A stretch of 64,000 nt of DNA from a virus (IMGVR_UViG_3300032070_000632:1-64000); one strand, 5' to 3'. Positions 50,647-58,909 are shown, counted from the stretch's first letter. A program made the numbers and translations. Notes: generated by a model not told the origin, from the sequence alone.

Positions 50647-51461
50647 ATATAATTTTTAAGAAAATTTATCGCTTCATAAAATGGCATTTCGTATTTATCC
50701 ATCACAAATCTAATCGCCCCTCCGCCCCGTCCGCAACCATAACAATAAAATCCTTTTCCCTCGTTGTAAATGGCACAAGACGGGGTTTTTTCATTATGGA
50801 AAGGACAGTCTATTTTTTCTCCTCCGGAAAAAGGAAATTTTTTATGGTATTCGTTAAAGAAAGACAGAATATAAACCGCATCGCAGTCATCAATTACTGA
50901 TTGGTCTATCTCTTTATTTTTAAAACCGAATAACTGTCCTTCCAATCTTATCAGTTCATTTTCATATTTTGGATAATCATTAAAATCATTAAAAATATCC
51001 AATAACCATTGGGGACAATTTGAATTTTTTAATTTTTTATAAGATTCTTTTATTTGATTAGTTTGCAATTTTAAAAAGTTTATTCTGTCAATCAAATATT
51101 CCGACTTTCTGGCGGACGACCATTCTTGGTCTATTTCCAATTCCAATTCGGCTAAATAATTTTTTATTTTAGGAATTTCAATTTTCTCATACCACTTTTC
51201 TATTTCCAATTCCAAACCATTGCCGTCGGCATAATTTAAATCAAATTGGCAGATTATATCGGAGAAACTTTTTGCTAATTCTTGCCATCCATTGGCATCA
51301 GCCATTCCCCAAAAGCGATAAGCAGTCTGGACTAAAGTATATCTGTCTGCCCAACGAATAAAATATTTGTCGGCGTCGCGTTCATTATAAAAATATATCT
51401 TATCCCAGTCTTTTTTTCTTTTGTTATAAACATAAAAACTTTGGAGAAATTGGTTGGTCAT
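50643..51461 (-). CDS. CHC2 zinc-finger (primase-type) protein
   Basis: The protein has 272 residues. A C-terminal CHC2-like module (CPFHNEKTPSCAIYNEGKGFYCYGCGRGG, here split as CPFHNEKTPSC and FYCYGCGRGG) is the DNA-binding zinc finger of DnaG-like primases. The N-terminal 200 residues are helical, and no TOPRIM or AEP catalytic domain is visible. The finger is at the wrong end for DnaG. It may work with the adjacent DnaB-like helicase and the host primase. Confidence 0.75.
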   Translation of the reverse strand: MTNQFLQSFYVYNKRKKDWDKIYFYNERDADKYFIRWADRYTLVQTAYRFWGMADANGWQELAKSFSDIICQFDLNYADGNGLELEIEKWYEKIEIPKIKNYLAELELEIDQEWSSARKSEYLIDRINFLKLQTNQIKESYKKLKNSNCPQWLLDIFNDFNDYPKYENELIRLEGQLFGFKNKEIDQSVIDDCDAVYILSFFNEYHKKFPFSGGEKIDCPFHNEKTPSCAIYNEGKGFYCYGCGRGGGAIRFVMDKYEMPFYEAINFLKNYI

Positions 51462-51464
51462 AAA

Positions 51465-52937
51465 TTATCCAAGGCTATTAACAAAATCAATCGCCTCTTC
51501 TTCCGGTATTTCTCGGTCTATTTTCCAGAGATACCTGTTTCTTGTTTTAGTGCAATGATGCGTAAAAAATTCAAATATGGCCACTCCTGGCCTGGCATGC
51601 CTAACTTTATTGACATAGGCGGTTATAAACTCGTCGTCATCACGCTCTAGGAAGCCACTGGAGCCATCAGGATTCTTTCTCATGGCAAAAAGGGGATTCT
51701 CTATGTTACTGCCGAATTTCTCGCTGTACTTGTCTCGTATGCGTGGGGATATGCCCTTCTGGAGCCAGATACCGACGTCAGTGATGTTCTTTATTTCACC
51801 CGCTCCCTTAAATGACATCATTTTGTCTCCAGTCTCCCGTGATTCGTTATCAGACAGCTGGGAAACGTTTATCAGACTAATGTCGTTGCTTAAGGCACAT
51901 TGTTGCAAAGCCATGGCAACTTTGCTCATTTGCGTAAAAATATCTTTTTCCCAACTATTAAGATTTTGCATGTAATCTATTAAAACAATATCGCACTCAT
52001 TTCGCAGTTTGTGCATGGAAATTAAAGAAATTATTTGATTGGCGTCAAAAATTTTATCGTAGATAATCAACGGGCAATCTTCCAAGTCATGAAAGTGCAT
52101 ATCCACGTTCGCTTTTTGTTCTTCGTTTAAATTATTGGTTTTGATGTCAATAAAATCATAACCGGTTCTTGCTCCCACCAAACGATAAAGATTATCTAAG
52201 GCACTATTTTCAGTGGAAAATATTACTGCCTTTAATCTTGGTTTTCCATCATCGCCAATGCTGTTGGTGAGCAAATCGCTCAATAATTGCAAAGCAAAAA
52301 AACTTTTTCCCGTGCCGGAATGTCCGCCAATAGTCCAGATGTGATGAGGAAAAATGCCTTTGGTTATTTCGCCTAAATTGCTAAAAGAAGACGGTAATAG
52401 TATTTTTTTCTTGTTTAAAGAAAAATCATTCATTTCCTTTATCGCCAGCGGAACCAAGTATTTAACCGAGGCGTTTGTTTTCTCGTCTATTTGGCTGTTG
52501 ATTAAGTTTAATTCCGATTGCAGATGGTTTATCATCATTTCCGAATCGGAACTTAATGCTTTTCTTTTTGATTTCTTCAACAAGACTGATATTTTACGCC
52601 GGAGATAATTTTCTTTTACTTTCAAGGCGACATCTTTAATGGTCGAACCACTGGAAGCGACCAATGTTTTGGCATGCTGGATTATTGTCCGGTCGATAAT
52701 TCCGATGGTAAGTTCATCCGTGTTGGGAGCTTTTTTCAATAATGCTTCGTAAATCAGTCTAAATTTGTCATATTCAAAATATTCCGGTTTGACAATTTCA
52801 ATTATTTCCAGCAATCTTTCACGGTTATCAATCAGCAAAGATACGAGTTCAAGCTCTTTAGTGCTGTGTTTTTGCATGCTTTCTTTCTCAACCTCTTCGT
52901 CGCTTTTTCTTTTTTCTTCTAAATTAGTTTGAATCAT
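51465..52937 (-). CDS. dnaB: DnaB-like replicative helicase
   Basis: The protein has 490 residues from ATG 52937 (the longer frame would need a TTG start). The DnaB N-terminal helical domain (ELELVSLLIDNRERLLEII) is followed by a RecA-like ATPase: Walker A IGGHSGTGKSFFA, Walker B DIVLIDYMQN, and Gln/Arg-finger segments NVSQLSDNESRE. It unwinds DNA at the phage fork. It precedes the zinc-finger gene by 3 nt and lies beside the candidate origin. Confidence 0.9.
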   Translation of the reverse strand: MIQTNLEEKRKSDEEVEKESMQKHSTKELELVSLLIDNRERLLEIIEIVKPEYFEYDKFRLIYEALLKKAPNTDELTIGIIDRTIIQHAKTLVASSGSTIKDVALKVKENYLRRKISVLLKKSKRKALSSDSEMMINHLQSELNLINSQIDEKTNASVKYLVPLAIKEMNDFSLNKKKILLPSSFSNLGEITKGIFPHHIWTIGGHSGTGKSFFALQLLSDLLTNSIGDDGKPRLKAVIFSTENSALDNLYRLVGARTGYDFIDIKTNNLNEEQKANVDMHFHDLEDCPLIIYDKIFDANQIISLISMHKLRNECDIVLIDYMQNLNSWEKDIFTQMSKVAMALQQCALSNDISLINVSQLSDNESRETGDKMMSFKGAGEIKNITDVGIWLQKGISPRIRDKYSEKFGSNIENPLFAMRKNPDGSSGFLERDDDEFITAYVNKVRHARPGVAIFEFFTHHCTKTRNRYLWKIDREIPEEEAIDFVNSLG

Positions 52938-53024
52938 ATTTTCGGCGGAATTAATAAAAAAATACTTTTCAACAATAAAAAATAAGGGGATAGATAATAT
53001 ACTTGACAAAAACGTCTAAAAGTG

Positions 53025-53121
53025 TTTGTTCGTCTACACGAACAAATGATATTAATATAATTAATAATTATATAATTAATAATATATATATATATATATA
53101 ATATGTTCGTCTACACGAACA
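53025..53121. other. Candidate replication origin/operator pair
   Basis: Two copies of a dyad, TGTTCGT-CTAC-ACGAACA (53025-53046 with 9-bp arms, and 53104-53121), flank 57 bp that are almost purely A/T, including a TATATATA run. The outer sequences also mirror each other (AAAAGTGTTT / AAACACTTTT). Position between helicase and winged-helix genes fits an origin with initiator sites and an unwinding element, or a strong double operator. Confidence 0.6.
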
Positions 53122-53210
53122 AACACTTTTTTGACAATTCCGTCAAGTTTGTGTTTTAATATATGATTTTTTAAATAAACAATTAATTGACAATTTATAA
53201 AGTTTATATT

Positions 53211-53600
53211 CTAATAATCAATTCCAACTACTTTTAATTTTTTTCCGGTAAAATTTTCATACCCAAATCCTTTAACATAACGCAATTTATCCACCTTCTC
53301 TGTCAACTTGACAAAAATTGTTTGATGTTGTTTTTTAATAATTTTTATAAAACCAGATTGTTCAATTTTTTTAATTCTTGGCGTGATTGAACTTTTTGTT
53401 TTTATTCCTAATAATGGCAATGATTGCATTAAATTTTCATAATCAATCCAGGTAAAACCATTTATTCTTTTATTGATAATATATTTATTTTGTGACGTGC
53501 AAATATCAATAATATAATCCAAAATACTTAGGTCTTTAAAATCAAGTTTTGTCTTTAATTTTAAGACCGCAAACTGATTGATGATGATGTTATATTTCAT
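53211..53600 (-). CDS. Winged-helix protein, candidate replication initiator
   Basis: The protein has 129 residues. Helices LDFKDLSILDYIIDIC and FTWIDYENLMQSLPLLGIK, the recognition-like SSITPRIKKIEQSGFI and a beta wing (FIKIIKKQHQTIFVKL) form a winged helix. It lies directly beside the dyad/AT-rich region and upstream of helicase in the same direction, the usual place of a phage initiator or replisome organiser. Autorepression is the alternative. Confidence 0.6.
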   Translation of the reverse strand: MKYNIIINQFAVLKLKTKLDFKDLSILDYIIDICTSQNKYIINKRINGFTWIDYENLMQSLPLLGIKTKSSITPRIKKIEQSGFIKIIKKQHQTIFVKLTEKVDKLRYVKGFGYENFTGKKLKVVGIDY

Positions 53601-53626
53601 AATTTTGTCTTAGTGAATAAAAATAA

Positions 53627-53718
53627 ATAACCTTCATTAATTTTTGGCGGGGGCAATTTGGCATCACTCACAGACACCAACACGACAAGCGTGTCCGCCA
53701 AAAATTAATAAAGGTTAT
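53627..53718. repeat. Long inverted repeat with GC-richer insert
   Basis: A 24-bp stem with one mismatch (53627-53650 with 53695-53718) encloses 44 nt that are richer in G+C than the surroundings and contain a small ACACG/CGTGT hairpin. It occupies the 141-bp gap between two minus-strand genes. It could be a leader RNA, a bidirectional terminator without clear T-run, or a small mobile element. Confidence 0.6.
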
Positions 53719-53741
53719 GGTGAGTATTATTTTATTGCCAC

Positions 53742-54194
53742 TTAAATATTACCAGTTTTTTTAGAAATAATCAACGGTCTGTCGCTGTAATCAAATTTGA
53801 AAGGGCGACCTTGCTTTAGTTTTTTTATTGTCTTTCCTTCTTTTTTTGCCAGATAAATTTTACTGCCGCGTTCTTTCCACCACTTTTTTTTTCTAGCCGA
53901 TACTATTTCTTTATTTTTTTGATAATATTTTTTCATGGCCTTATTAGACCTTTCGTTCAGTATTTTTCTTCTTTCTGGATTATTTGATACTTCATCGTGA
54001 TATTTTGTCCGATATTTTTTTCTGATTTCTTCTCGATGCTTATGATAAAATTTGGCATTGTATTTTCTGTTTCTGATTTTACGGCAATTAGAAGAACACC
54101 ATCGTCTGGTTCGTTCGGGATTTTTTCCTTTTTTTGCCAGGAACGTCTTTCCGCAGATAACGCATCGTTGCTTTATTTTAGCGATATATTTCAT
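53742..54194 (-). CDS. Basic zinc-finger protein
   Basis: The protein has 150 residues. CVICGKTF...RWCSSNCRKIRNRKY forms a zinc finger at residues 11-44, followed by about 80 highly basic helical residues and a GRPFKFDYSDRP tail. It probably binds nucleic acid. The lack of a His-Asn-His set argues against an active HNH nuclease. Confidence 0.6.
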   Translation of the reverse strand: MKYIAKIKQRCVICGKTFLAKKGKNPERTRRWCSSNCRKIRNRKYNAKFYHKHREEIRKKYRTKYHDEVSNNPERRKILNERSNKAMKKYYQKNKEIVSARKKKWWKERGSKIYLAKKEGKTIKKLKQGRPFKFDYSDRPLIISKKTGNI

Positions 54195-54214
54195 ATTTGA
54201 GACAGTTTATTGCC

Positions 54215-55021
54215 TCAAAATGGTATTTTGGGTCCGTCTTCTTTACCTTCAACTTCGCCTTCATTGTCAATTTCTATGGTTGGCAATTCTTCTTGAGTAT
54301 TTTCTGTTTCTTCTTTTTTATTTTTTTCTTCCGGTTCAAATTCACTGTCTTCTTGGACTTTAGCTTTGCTGGTGAAATCTTGTTTATATACTGAAAATTC
54401 TTCAATTTCTTCCACTGTGGCTTCCCGCACTGTATTTAAAATATAAATATAATATTTTCCTTTGCCGCCGATAACTAATTCCGGCACCAACTTAATAATA
54501 TAATTATATAAAGGTTTTTTCGTCCTGACGCATTTATTGATTAATAATTTTGCCTGTTTGAAAGATGCCCCTCCAACCGACATTAAAAATGGCTGGCGAG
54601 TTTCCATTACTATTCCCAGAAAATTATATTTTAAATTGCACTCCGGCTTGCTACTGCCATTCCACATGGCATAAGGGCAGACGGAACAATCTCCGCCAGG
54701 ATTGCCTTGGCCATTGCGGGAATCATTTGACCGGCAAACTGGCGGTTCTTTTAAATTAACGGTGCCATCGTCATTAATCAGCCATCTCACTCGGCTTTTG
54801 TGGACGGCTAAAAATACTATTTCCAGTTCTTTAAATTCCTCTCCGGTGGCTACATTGTAAATTGTGCCGGCGGTCGCTCCCATTTGTGAAGTTGGCTGTA
54901 CTATTTGCAGACGGGGGATAATTAAATCGCTGGCGTCAATATCTTCCAACCCGTCTAATCCGCTGATTGGGTTAGCTATCGATTGGTTGTTTTGCACAGC
55001 TACGGCTTTTTGTTCTTCCAT
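54215..55021 (-). CDS. SSB-like protein with acidic C-terminal tail
   Basis: The protein has 268 residues from ATG 55021. The N-terminal and central part (DASDLIIPRLQIVQPTSQM, CSVCPYAMW) matches a phage family seen with recombination/replication genes. A long Glu-rich segment then ends in GPKIPF, close to the SSB tail DDDIPF that docks other replication proteins. A Cys cluster (CRSN...CSVC...C) may bind metal. Expressed from the strong promoter at 55049. Confidence 0.6.
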   Translation of the reverse strand: MEEQKAVAVQNNQSIANPISGLDGLEDIDASDLIIPRLQIVQPTSQMGATAGTIYNVATGEEFKELEIVFLAVHKSRVRWLINDDGTVNLKEPPVCRSNDSRNGQGNPGGDCSVCPYAMWNGSSKPECNLKYNFLGIVMETRQPFLMSVGGASFKQAKLLINKCVRTKKPLYNYIIKLVPELVIGGKGKYYIYILNTVREATVEEIEEFSVYKQDFTSKAKVQEDSEFEPEEKNKKEETENTQEELPTIEIDNEGEVEGKEDGPKIPF

Positions 55022-55039
55022 AGAAAAAAAATTAATTGT

Positions 55040-55077
55040 TATAATACCATTATACAGTATCTTTGAAAAAAAGTCAA
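55040..55077 (-). promoter_or_regulatory. Strong minus-strand promoter with dyad over -10
   Basis: On the minus strand TTGACT (55072-55077) and TATAAT (55049-55054) are 17 bp apart, with the dyad TATAAT-GGT-ATTATA. It is nearly identical over 45 bp to the plus-strand promoter at 3839. It drives the SSB/replication operon leftward. Confidence 0.85.
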
Positions 55078-55083
55078 TACACA

Positions 55084-55110
55084 ACAAAGACCGCTATTAA
55101 CGGTCTTTGT
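55084..55110 (-). terminator. Hairpin terminator between membrane gene and replication promoter
   Basis: A perfect 10-bp stem, ACAAAGACCG with CGGTCTTTGT (55084-55093/55101-55110), 7-nt loop. It lies just downstream of the minus-strand membrane gene and just upstream of the next promoter. The T-tract is weak. Confidence 0.6.
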
Positions 55111-55131
55111 TTAAATCTTTAGTTCAAGTTA

Positions 55132-55425
55132 TCAACTTGCCTGCGTGTCAGCGGTTTCTGATTTCTTTGCTTTTATTTTTCCTTCCCAGTAATAAACATA
55201 TACCGCTTGCGACACGGTGGCCGTAGCGGTGACTGTGGCGATAACCTGGGAAACGCTTTCAAAAGCGGTTGCCAGCATAACTAAGATGCCGGCCGCTATT
55301 GAAGTCGCTAAGGCGATAGTATAGCGTTTCTTTTTGTCCGCTACTTTGGCATTGACATATGCAATCGCCGGAGGTAAAATAATTCCAAGTAGAGATGAAA
55401 TGCTGACTGGTATTAATTCATTCAT
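55132..55425 (-). CDS. Two-span membrane protein, holin-like
   Basis: The protein has 97 residues with two hydrophobic segments (about residues 7-27 and 36-58, with a third weaker Ala/Val/Thr-rich stretch at 60-78) and a charged C-terminal tail. It stands alone with its own promoter and terminator. Holin is the favoured guess. Confidence 0.55.
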   Translation of the reverse strand: MNELIPVSISSLLGIILPPAIAYVNAKVADKKKRYTIALATSIAAGILVMLATAFESVSQVIATVTATATVSQAVYVYYWEGKIKAKKSETADTQAS

Positions 55426-55460
55426 ATTTTTATTAAATTAAAAGAACTGACCCTGATTTA

Positions 55461-55490
55461 ATTCTATTCCCATCAGCCGGTTCATGTCAA
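55461..55490 (-). promoter_or_regulatory. Minus-strand promoter of divergent pair
   Basis: On the minus strand TTGACA (55485-55490) and TAGAAT (55461-55466), 18-bp spacer, for the membrane gene. Its -35 shares the palindrome GTCAATATTGAC (55486-55497) with the divergent plus-strand promoter. Confidence 0.65.
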
Positions 55491-55492
55491 TA

Positions 55493-55521
55493 TTGACTTT
55501 TTTTAAAAGATGGTGTATAAT
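55493..55521 (+). promoter_or_regulatory. Plus-strand promoter, apparently leaderless
   Basis: TTGACT (55493-55498) and TATAAT (55516-55521), 17-bp spacer. The ATG at 55528 is where transcription should begin, so the message would have little or no 5' leader. It appears to be the only promoter for the whole 55.5-64 kb operon. Confidence 0.8.
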
Positions 55522-55527
55522 GACAAT

Positions 55528-56463
55528 ATGGTATCAGGCAAAGCAAAAGCAAAAGATAAAATAGATTTCAACGACAAGAAGCTTATCAGTTATACCCGCT
55601 TCTCGTCGTTTATGAATTGTCCCTATAAATTCAGTCTAAAATATAAAAAAGGGATAAGACCGGAAAAAGAATCTGTTAAATATTCTTTTGGAAAAGCCAT
55701 GCACGCCGCATTGGCTTATTTTTATGAAACGAAATGCACGGAAGAAATGGCGATTGAATATTTTTCTTTAATTTGGGAGGAGATGACTAAAAGCGAAGCG
55801 ATTGATTATGGCACTAAAAAAGTGACTAAGGCGATGGTTAAAGAAGACCCAGGACTAGCTGATGAAGAGCATGTGGCTATCACGCCAGCTTATTATCTTG
55901 ATTTGGGGGCAAGGATGCTGATGAGTTATTTTGAAACTTATCGGGGAGAAAAAATAGAGGTTGTCGGGGTGGAACAATCATTTACTTGTCCGTTTAAAAA
56001 TCCGGACACTAATTATAAAAACAGAAGATGGGAATTAACCGGCGTGATTGATTTATTGTTAAAAAATGAAGATGGAACTTATGAATTTTGGGACCATAAA
56101 ATGATGGGGAAAAAAGTCAGTGCCGGCGTATTTCAACTTTCTCATCAGGTTCCGGCTTATATTTTAGGGGCCGCTTTTTTGCTTCAAATTCCCATTGATA
56201 AAATTAAAAGATGCGTTTTTAATATTATTTATAAAACCGGAGATTTAGAATGTGAACGGATAGAGGTGACGAGGACTAAGGAAGAAATGACCATGTTTTT
56301 TAAACAATTGACGCATGTCGCTAAGGCGATTGATAATGATAAAATTTTTCAAAATTTTAGTTTTGCCTGTGCTTCTTGCGAATATCTTAATTATTGTTTG
56401 GGGAAAAAGGATAAATATCTCGATACGATATTTTCCGATGCCGAAGACCCCGATGAATTATAA
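55528..56463 (+). CDS. PD-(D/E)XK nuclease (RecB/Cas4-like)
   Basis: The protein has 311 residues from ATG 55528. An upstream in-frame ATG falls within the -10 region and cannot be used by this promoter. SYTRFSSFMNCPYKFSLKYK, AMHAALAYF, the catalytic TGVIDLLL and EFWDHKM (Asp, Asp/Glu, Lys) and a C-terminal Cys set (CASCEYLNYC, with an earlier CPYKF) fit RecB-family nucleases with an iron-sulfur cluster. It probably processes DNA ends in phage recombination. Confidence 0.85.
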   Translation: MVSGKAKAKDKIDFNDKKLISYTRFSSFMNCPYKFSLKYKKGIRPEKESVKYSFGKAMHAALAYFYETKCTEEMAIEYFSLIWEEMTKSEAIDYGTKKVTKAMVKEDPGLADEEHVAITPAYYLDLGARMLMSYFETYRGEKIEVVGVEQSFTCPFKNPDTNYKNRRWELTGVIDLLLKNEDGTYEFWDHKMMGKKVSAGVFQLSHQVPAYILGAAFLLQIPIDKIKRCVFNIIYKTGDLECERIEVTRTKEEMTMFFKQLTHVAKAIDNDKIFQNFSFACASCEYLNYCLGKKDKYLDTIFSDAEDPDEL

Positions 56464-56465
56464 AT

Positions 56466-56756
56466 ATGTTATATTATACCCCGCCAACAAACGAACAATT
56501 TAATGAGGTTAAAGAAAAATCTATTCAACTTTGGAAAGAGATTGATACTGATAATGACAAATATGGATATGCCAGCAGTAAAATAAACAGAATCAAAGAC
56601 CTTGAAAATATTAGTGATAATTTTATGGTTATGGTGGCGATGTTTAGTATTAATAATCAAGCCACACTTGCCAGTAAATTAAAAGAAGAAACAAGGACGG
56701 CAATAAAAGAAAGAATGATTGAAGACAGAAATTTTGGTAAAGAATTTGTTTTTTAA
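56466..56756 (+). CDS. Small helical protein, unknown
   Basis: The protein has 96 residues, charged and helical, 2 nt after the nuclease gene. No motif is recognised. Confidence 0.55.
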   Translation: MLYYTPPTNEQFNEVKEKSIQLWKEIDTDNDKYGYASSKINRIKDLENISDNFMVMVAMFSINNQATLASKLKEETRTAIKERMIEDRNFGKEFVF

Positions 56757-56764
56757 TTTTTTAT

Positions 56765-57169
56765 ATGGAAAGAATAACTTTAAATTCAGTATCAGTCGGC
56801 AAACAGGTCAGAAGAGTTCCTCATAACAATAGCAATATGCGGATGCACTGGACTGTAAAAAATCAATGGAAACACGCCTGGCAGAAAGAAATTGAAATGC
56901 AGATAATGATTAATCGCAAGAAATTAGGAAAGTTACCCTTGATAAAACCGGAAATAAAATTTATATTTTATATGTGCAAACCATATGACTTGGATGGGGC
57001 ATATAATGCGGCCAAACCGTTGTTGGACAGTTTAAAAATTTGGAAAAGCAAAAATAATCCTGGTATGGGAATAATTACGGATGATGATGATAAAAATTTA
57101 TCTTATTGCGTTTTGACAAAGAAAGTTTATAGCGTAAAAGAGGAGCGAGTAGAATTAATCATTAATTAA
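56765..57169 (+). CDS. RusA-like Holliday junction resolvase
   Basis: The protein has 134 residues. PYDLDGAYNAAKPLLDSLK and GIITDDDDKNL carry the Asp cluster of RusA-type crossover junction endonucleases. It would resolve branched DNA before packaging. Position after the RecB-like nuclease supports a recombination module. Confidence 0.82.
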   Translation: MERITLNSVSVGKQVRRVPHNNSNMRMHWTVKNQWKHAWQKEIEMQIMINRKKLGKLPLIKPEIKFIFYMCKPYDLDGAYNAAKPLLDSLKIWKSKNNPGMGIITDDDDKNLSYCVLTKKVYSVKEERVELIIN

Positions 57170-57175
57170 ATAATT

Positions 57176-57979
57176 ATGCCAAGCGAAACTGTTAAACAGT
57201 CAGTGGGAATAATCGGTATGGGTGTATTAGGCCGTGCGATTAAGAATTATTATAAAAATGCTCTCGTATTTGACATCAATCCGGAAATCGATTCCAATGA
57301 TTTTAATTTGGTCGCCCAACGAGACTGGGTTTTTGTTTGCGTCCCCACTCCATCAACCGCAGATGGAAAAATTGATTTATCGGCGATAGAGGAAACGATA
57401 GAAAGATTGAGCAAGACGGCTATTTATGAAAAAACTAAAATAGTCATTAAATCAACCGTCGTTCCTGGCACCGCCCAACGATTGCAGGACCAGTATCCGC
57501 ATTTACAGATTATTTCCTGTCCGGAATTTTTAACGGAGAACACGGCTTGTGAAGATTTTGCTTATCCGGACAAAAATATAATCGGTACTACCAGGCAATA
57601 CCCGCGGCTCGGAGCAGACCTGGCCAGAATATTGCCGGTGGCACCGGTTTTAATTATGACTTCAACGGAAGCGGAAATGGTTAAGTATGCCATTAATTCT
57701 TATTACGCCATGAAAGTTATTTTTGCGAATGAATTGTATGATTTATGCGAGGCATTGGATGCAAATTATAATGCCGTGCATCGAGGATTGGTGGCTGATA
57801 AGAGAATTAATGATTCTCATTTTTCTATCTTTCACGGCACGCATCGTGGTTTCGGCGGAAAATGTTTAACAAAAGATACTATGGCTATTGTTGAAAAGGG
57901 CAAAGAGCTTGGAATTGATATGGGTCTGTTAAAACAGGTTTTAGAATTAAATAAAAAATTTATTAAGATAACTTTTTAA
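57176..57979 (+). CDS. Nucleotide-sugar dehydrogenase, C-terminally short
   Basis: The protein has 267 residues. The NAD-binding start VGIIGMGVLGRAI, VFVCVPTPST, and the catalytic block GGKCLTKD with the active-site Cys fit the UDP-glucose/GDP-mannose 6-dehydrogenase family. The usual C-terminal NDP-sugar-binding domain (about 130 residues) is missing. First of the sugar genes, 6 nt after the resolvase gene. The substrate is unknown, and a short phage form may use a different acceptor. Confidence 0.85.
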   Translation: MPSETVKQSVGIIGMGVLGRAIKNYYKNALVFDINPEIDSNDFNLVAQRDWVFVCVPTPSTADGKIDLSAIEETIERLSKTAIYEKTKIVIKSTVVPGTAQRLQDQYPHLQIISCPEFLTENTACEDFAYPDKNIIGTTRQYPRLGADLARILPVAPVLIMTSTEAEMVKYAINSYYAMKVIFANELYDLCEALDANYNAVHRGLVADKRINDSHFSIFHGTHRGFGGKCLTKDTMAIVEKGKELGIDMGLLKQVLELNKKFIKITF

Positions 57980-57995
57980 ATATTAATAAAAATAT

Positions 57996-58238
57996 ATGGG
58001 AATACCATCGATTAAAATAGTGGAGAGTGAAGAAAATGAGAAAGAAAAAATACTTTCTCATGGCAACATTCACTCTATCAGAAAAGATATTGACGGAATA
58101 ATCAAGAGAGTGAAAGAAATACAATTATCAACTCCCGATTCACGCCAGAATGACCTTGCTTATCAGCGGACGATAGAACACGCCATTGTCGGGCTGATTG
58201 AAGCTAAAATGTGGCTCGGCGAATATATAGTGTTATGA
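57996..58238 (+). CDS. Acb2-like helical protein (candidate cyclic-nucleotide sponge)
   Basis: The protein has 80 residues. A helix (IRKDIDGIIKRVKEI) leads to TPDSRQNDLAYQRTIEHAI and AKMWLGEYI, resembling the PDSRE.SLA.T.L..A.MWA..AI pattern of the Acb2/Tad1-hairpin family. Those proteins bind CBASS or Thoeris signal molecules and block host defence. The match is from memory of the family pattern and is not proof. It overlaps the next start by 4 nt. Confidence 0.45.
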   Translation: MGIPSIKIVESEENEKEKILSHGNIHSIRKDIDGIIKRVKEIQLSTPDSRQNDLAYQRTIEHAIVGLIEAKMWLGEYIVL

Positions 58239-58909
58239 TTGAAGTATGCTTCTGCGTTTATAAAAGATGGCAGCGTGTGCCGGATATTTTGCAAAATTTA
58301 TTAAACCAAACAAATCAAGATTTTAAAGTTAATATTTGGAATAACAGCGGTCAGAATCTGGATGTCAGCAAATTTCCCGCCGGTCGGATTCAAGTGATTG
58401 ATTTGGGATGCAATCTTGGTTCGGCCGCCAGATTTAAAATAGTGCCACGGACAATGGGAAATCCAATAATATTTTTTGATGATGATGAAATTTTAGATAA
58501 TGATTTTGTTGATTATTATTGGAAACAATATCAGAAATTCGGACCAGATTATATTTTAGGATGGTTCACGAGAATTTTTAACCAAGAACATTATTGGCAC
58601 TCAATTCCTTATTCTATTTATGGCACGGAGGTTGATTATGTCGGTACTGGCGGAATGATATTAGACCGGAAAATTTTTGACCAGGAACAGTCTTTAGCGG
58701 ATATACCGGAAGAGTTTAGCCGAGTCGAAGATTTGTATTTAGGTTATATTGCCAGAATGAAATATGGCATGAAATTATCGGCGATTGAGAAAAAATGTTC
58801 TATTATGGTAGATGTCCATGACCAATTCCGGTCGTTGACTGATTATAAACAAAAAACCTTTTTATTCATGCGACAGAAAGGGTGGAAAATTTTAAAAGAT
58901 AAAATATGA
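58235..58909 (+). CDS. GT-A family 2 glycosyltransferase
   Basis: The protein has 224 residues from ATG 58235. NLLNQTNQDFKVNIWNNSG, the metal-binding FFDDDEI and VGTGGMILDRKIF with EEFSRVEDLYLG fit GT-A glycosyltransferases. It would add a sugar to a growing glycan. Overlaps both neighbours by 4 nt. Confidence 0.85.
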   Translation: MIEVCFCVYKRWQRVPDILQNLLNQTNQDFKVNIWNNSGQNLDVSKFPAGRIQVIDLGCNLGSAARFKIVPRTMGNPIIFFDDDEILDNDFVDYYWKQYQKFGPDYILGWFTRIFNQEHYWHSIPYSIYGTEVDYVGTGGMILDRKIFDQEQSLADIPEEFSRVEDLYLGYIARMKYGMKLSAIEKKCSIMVDVHDQFRSLTDYKQKTFLFMRQKGWKILKDKI

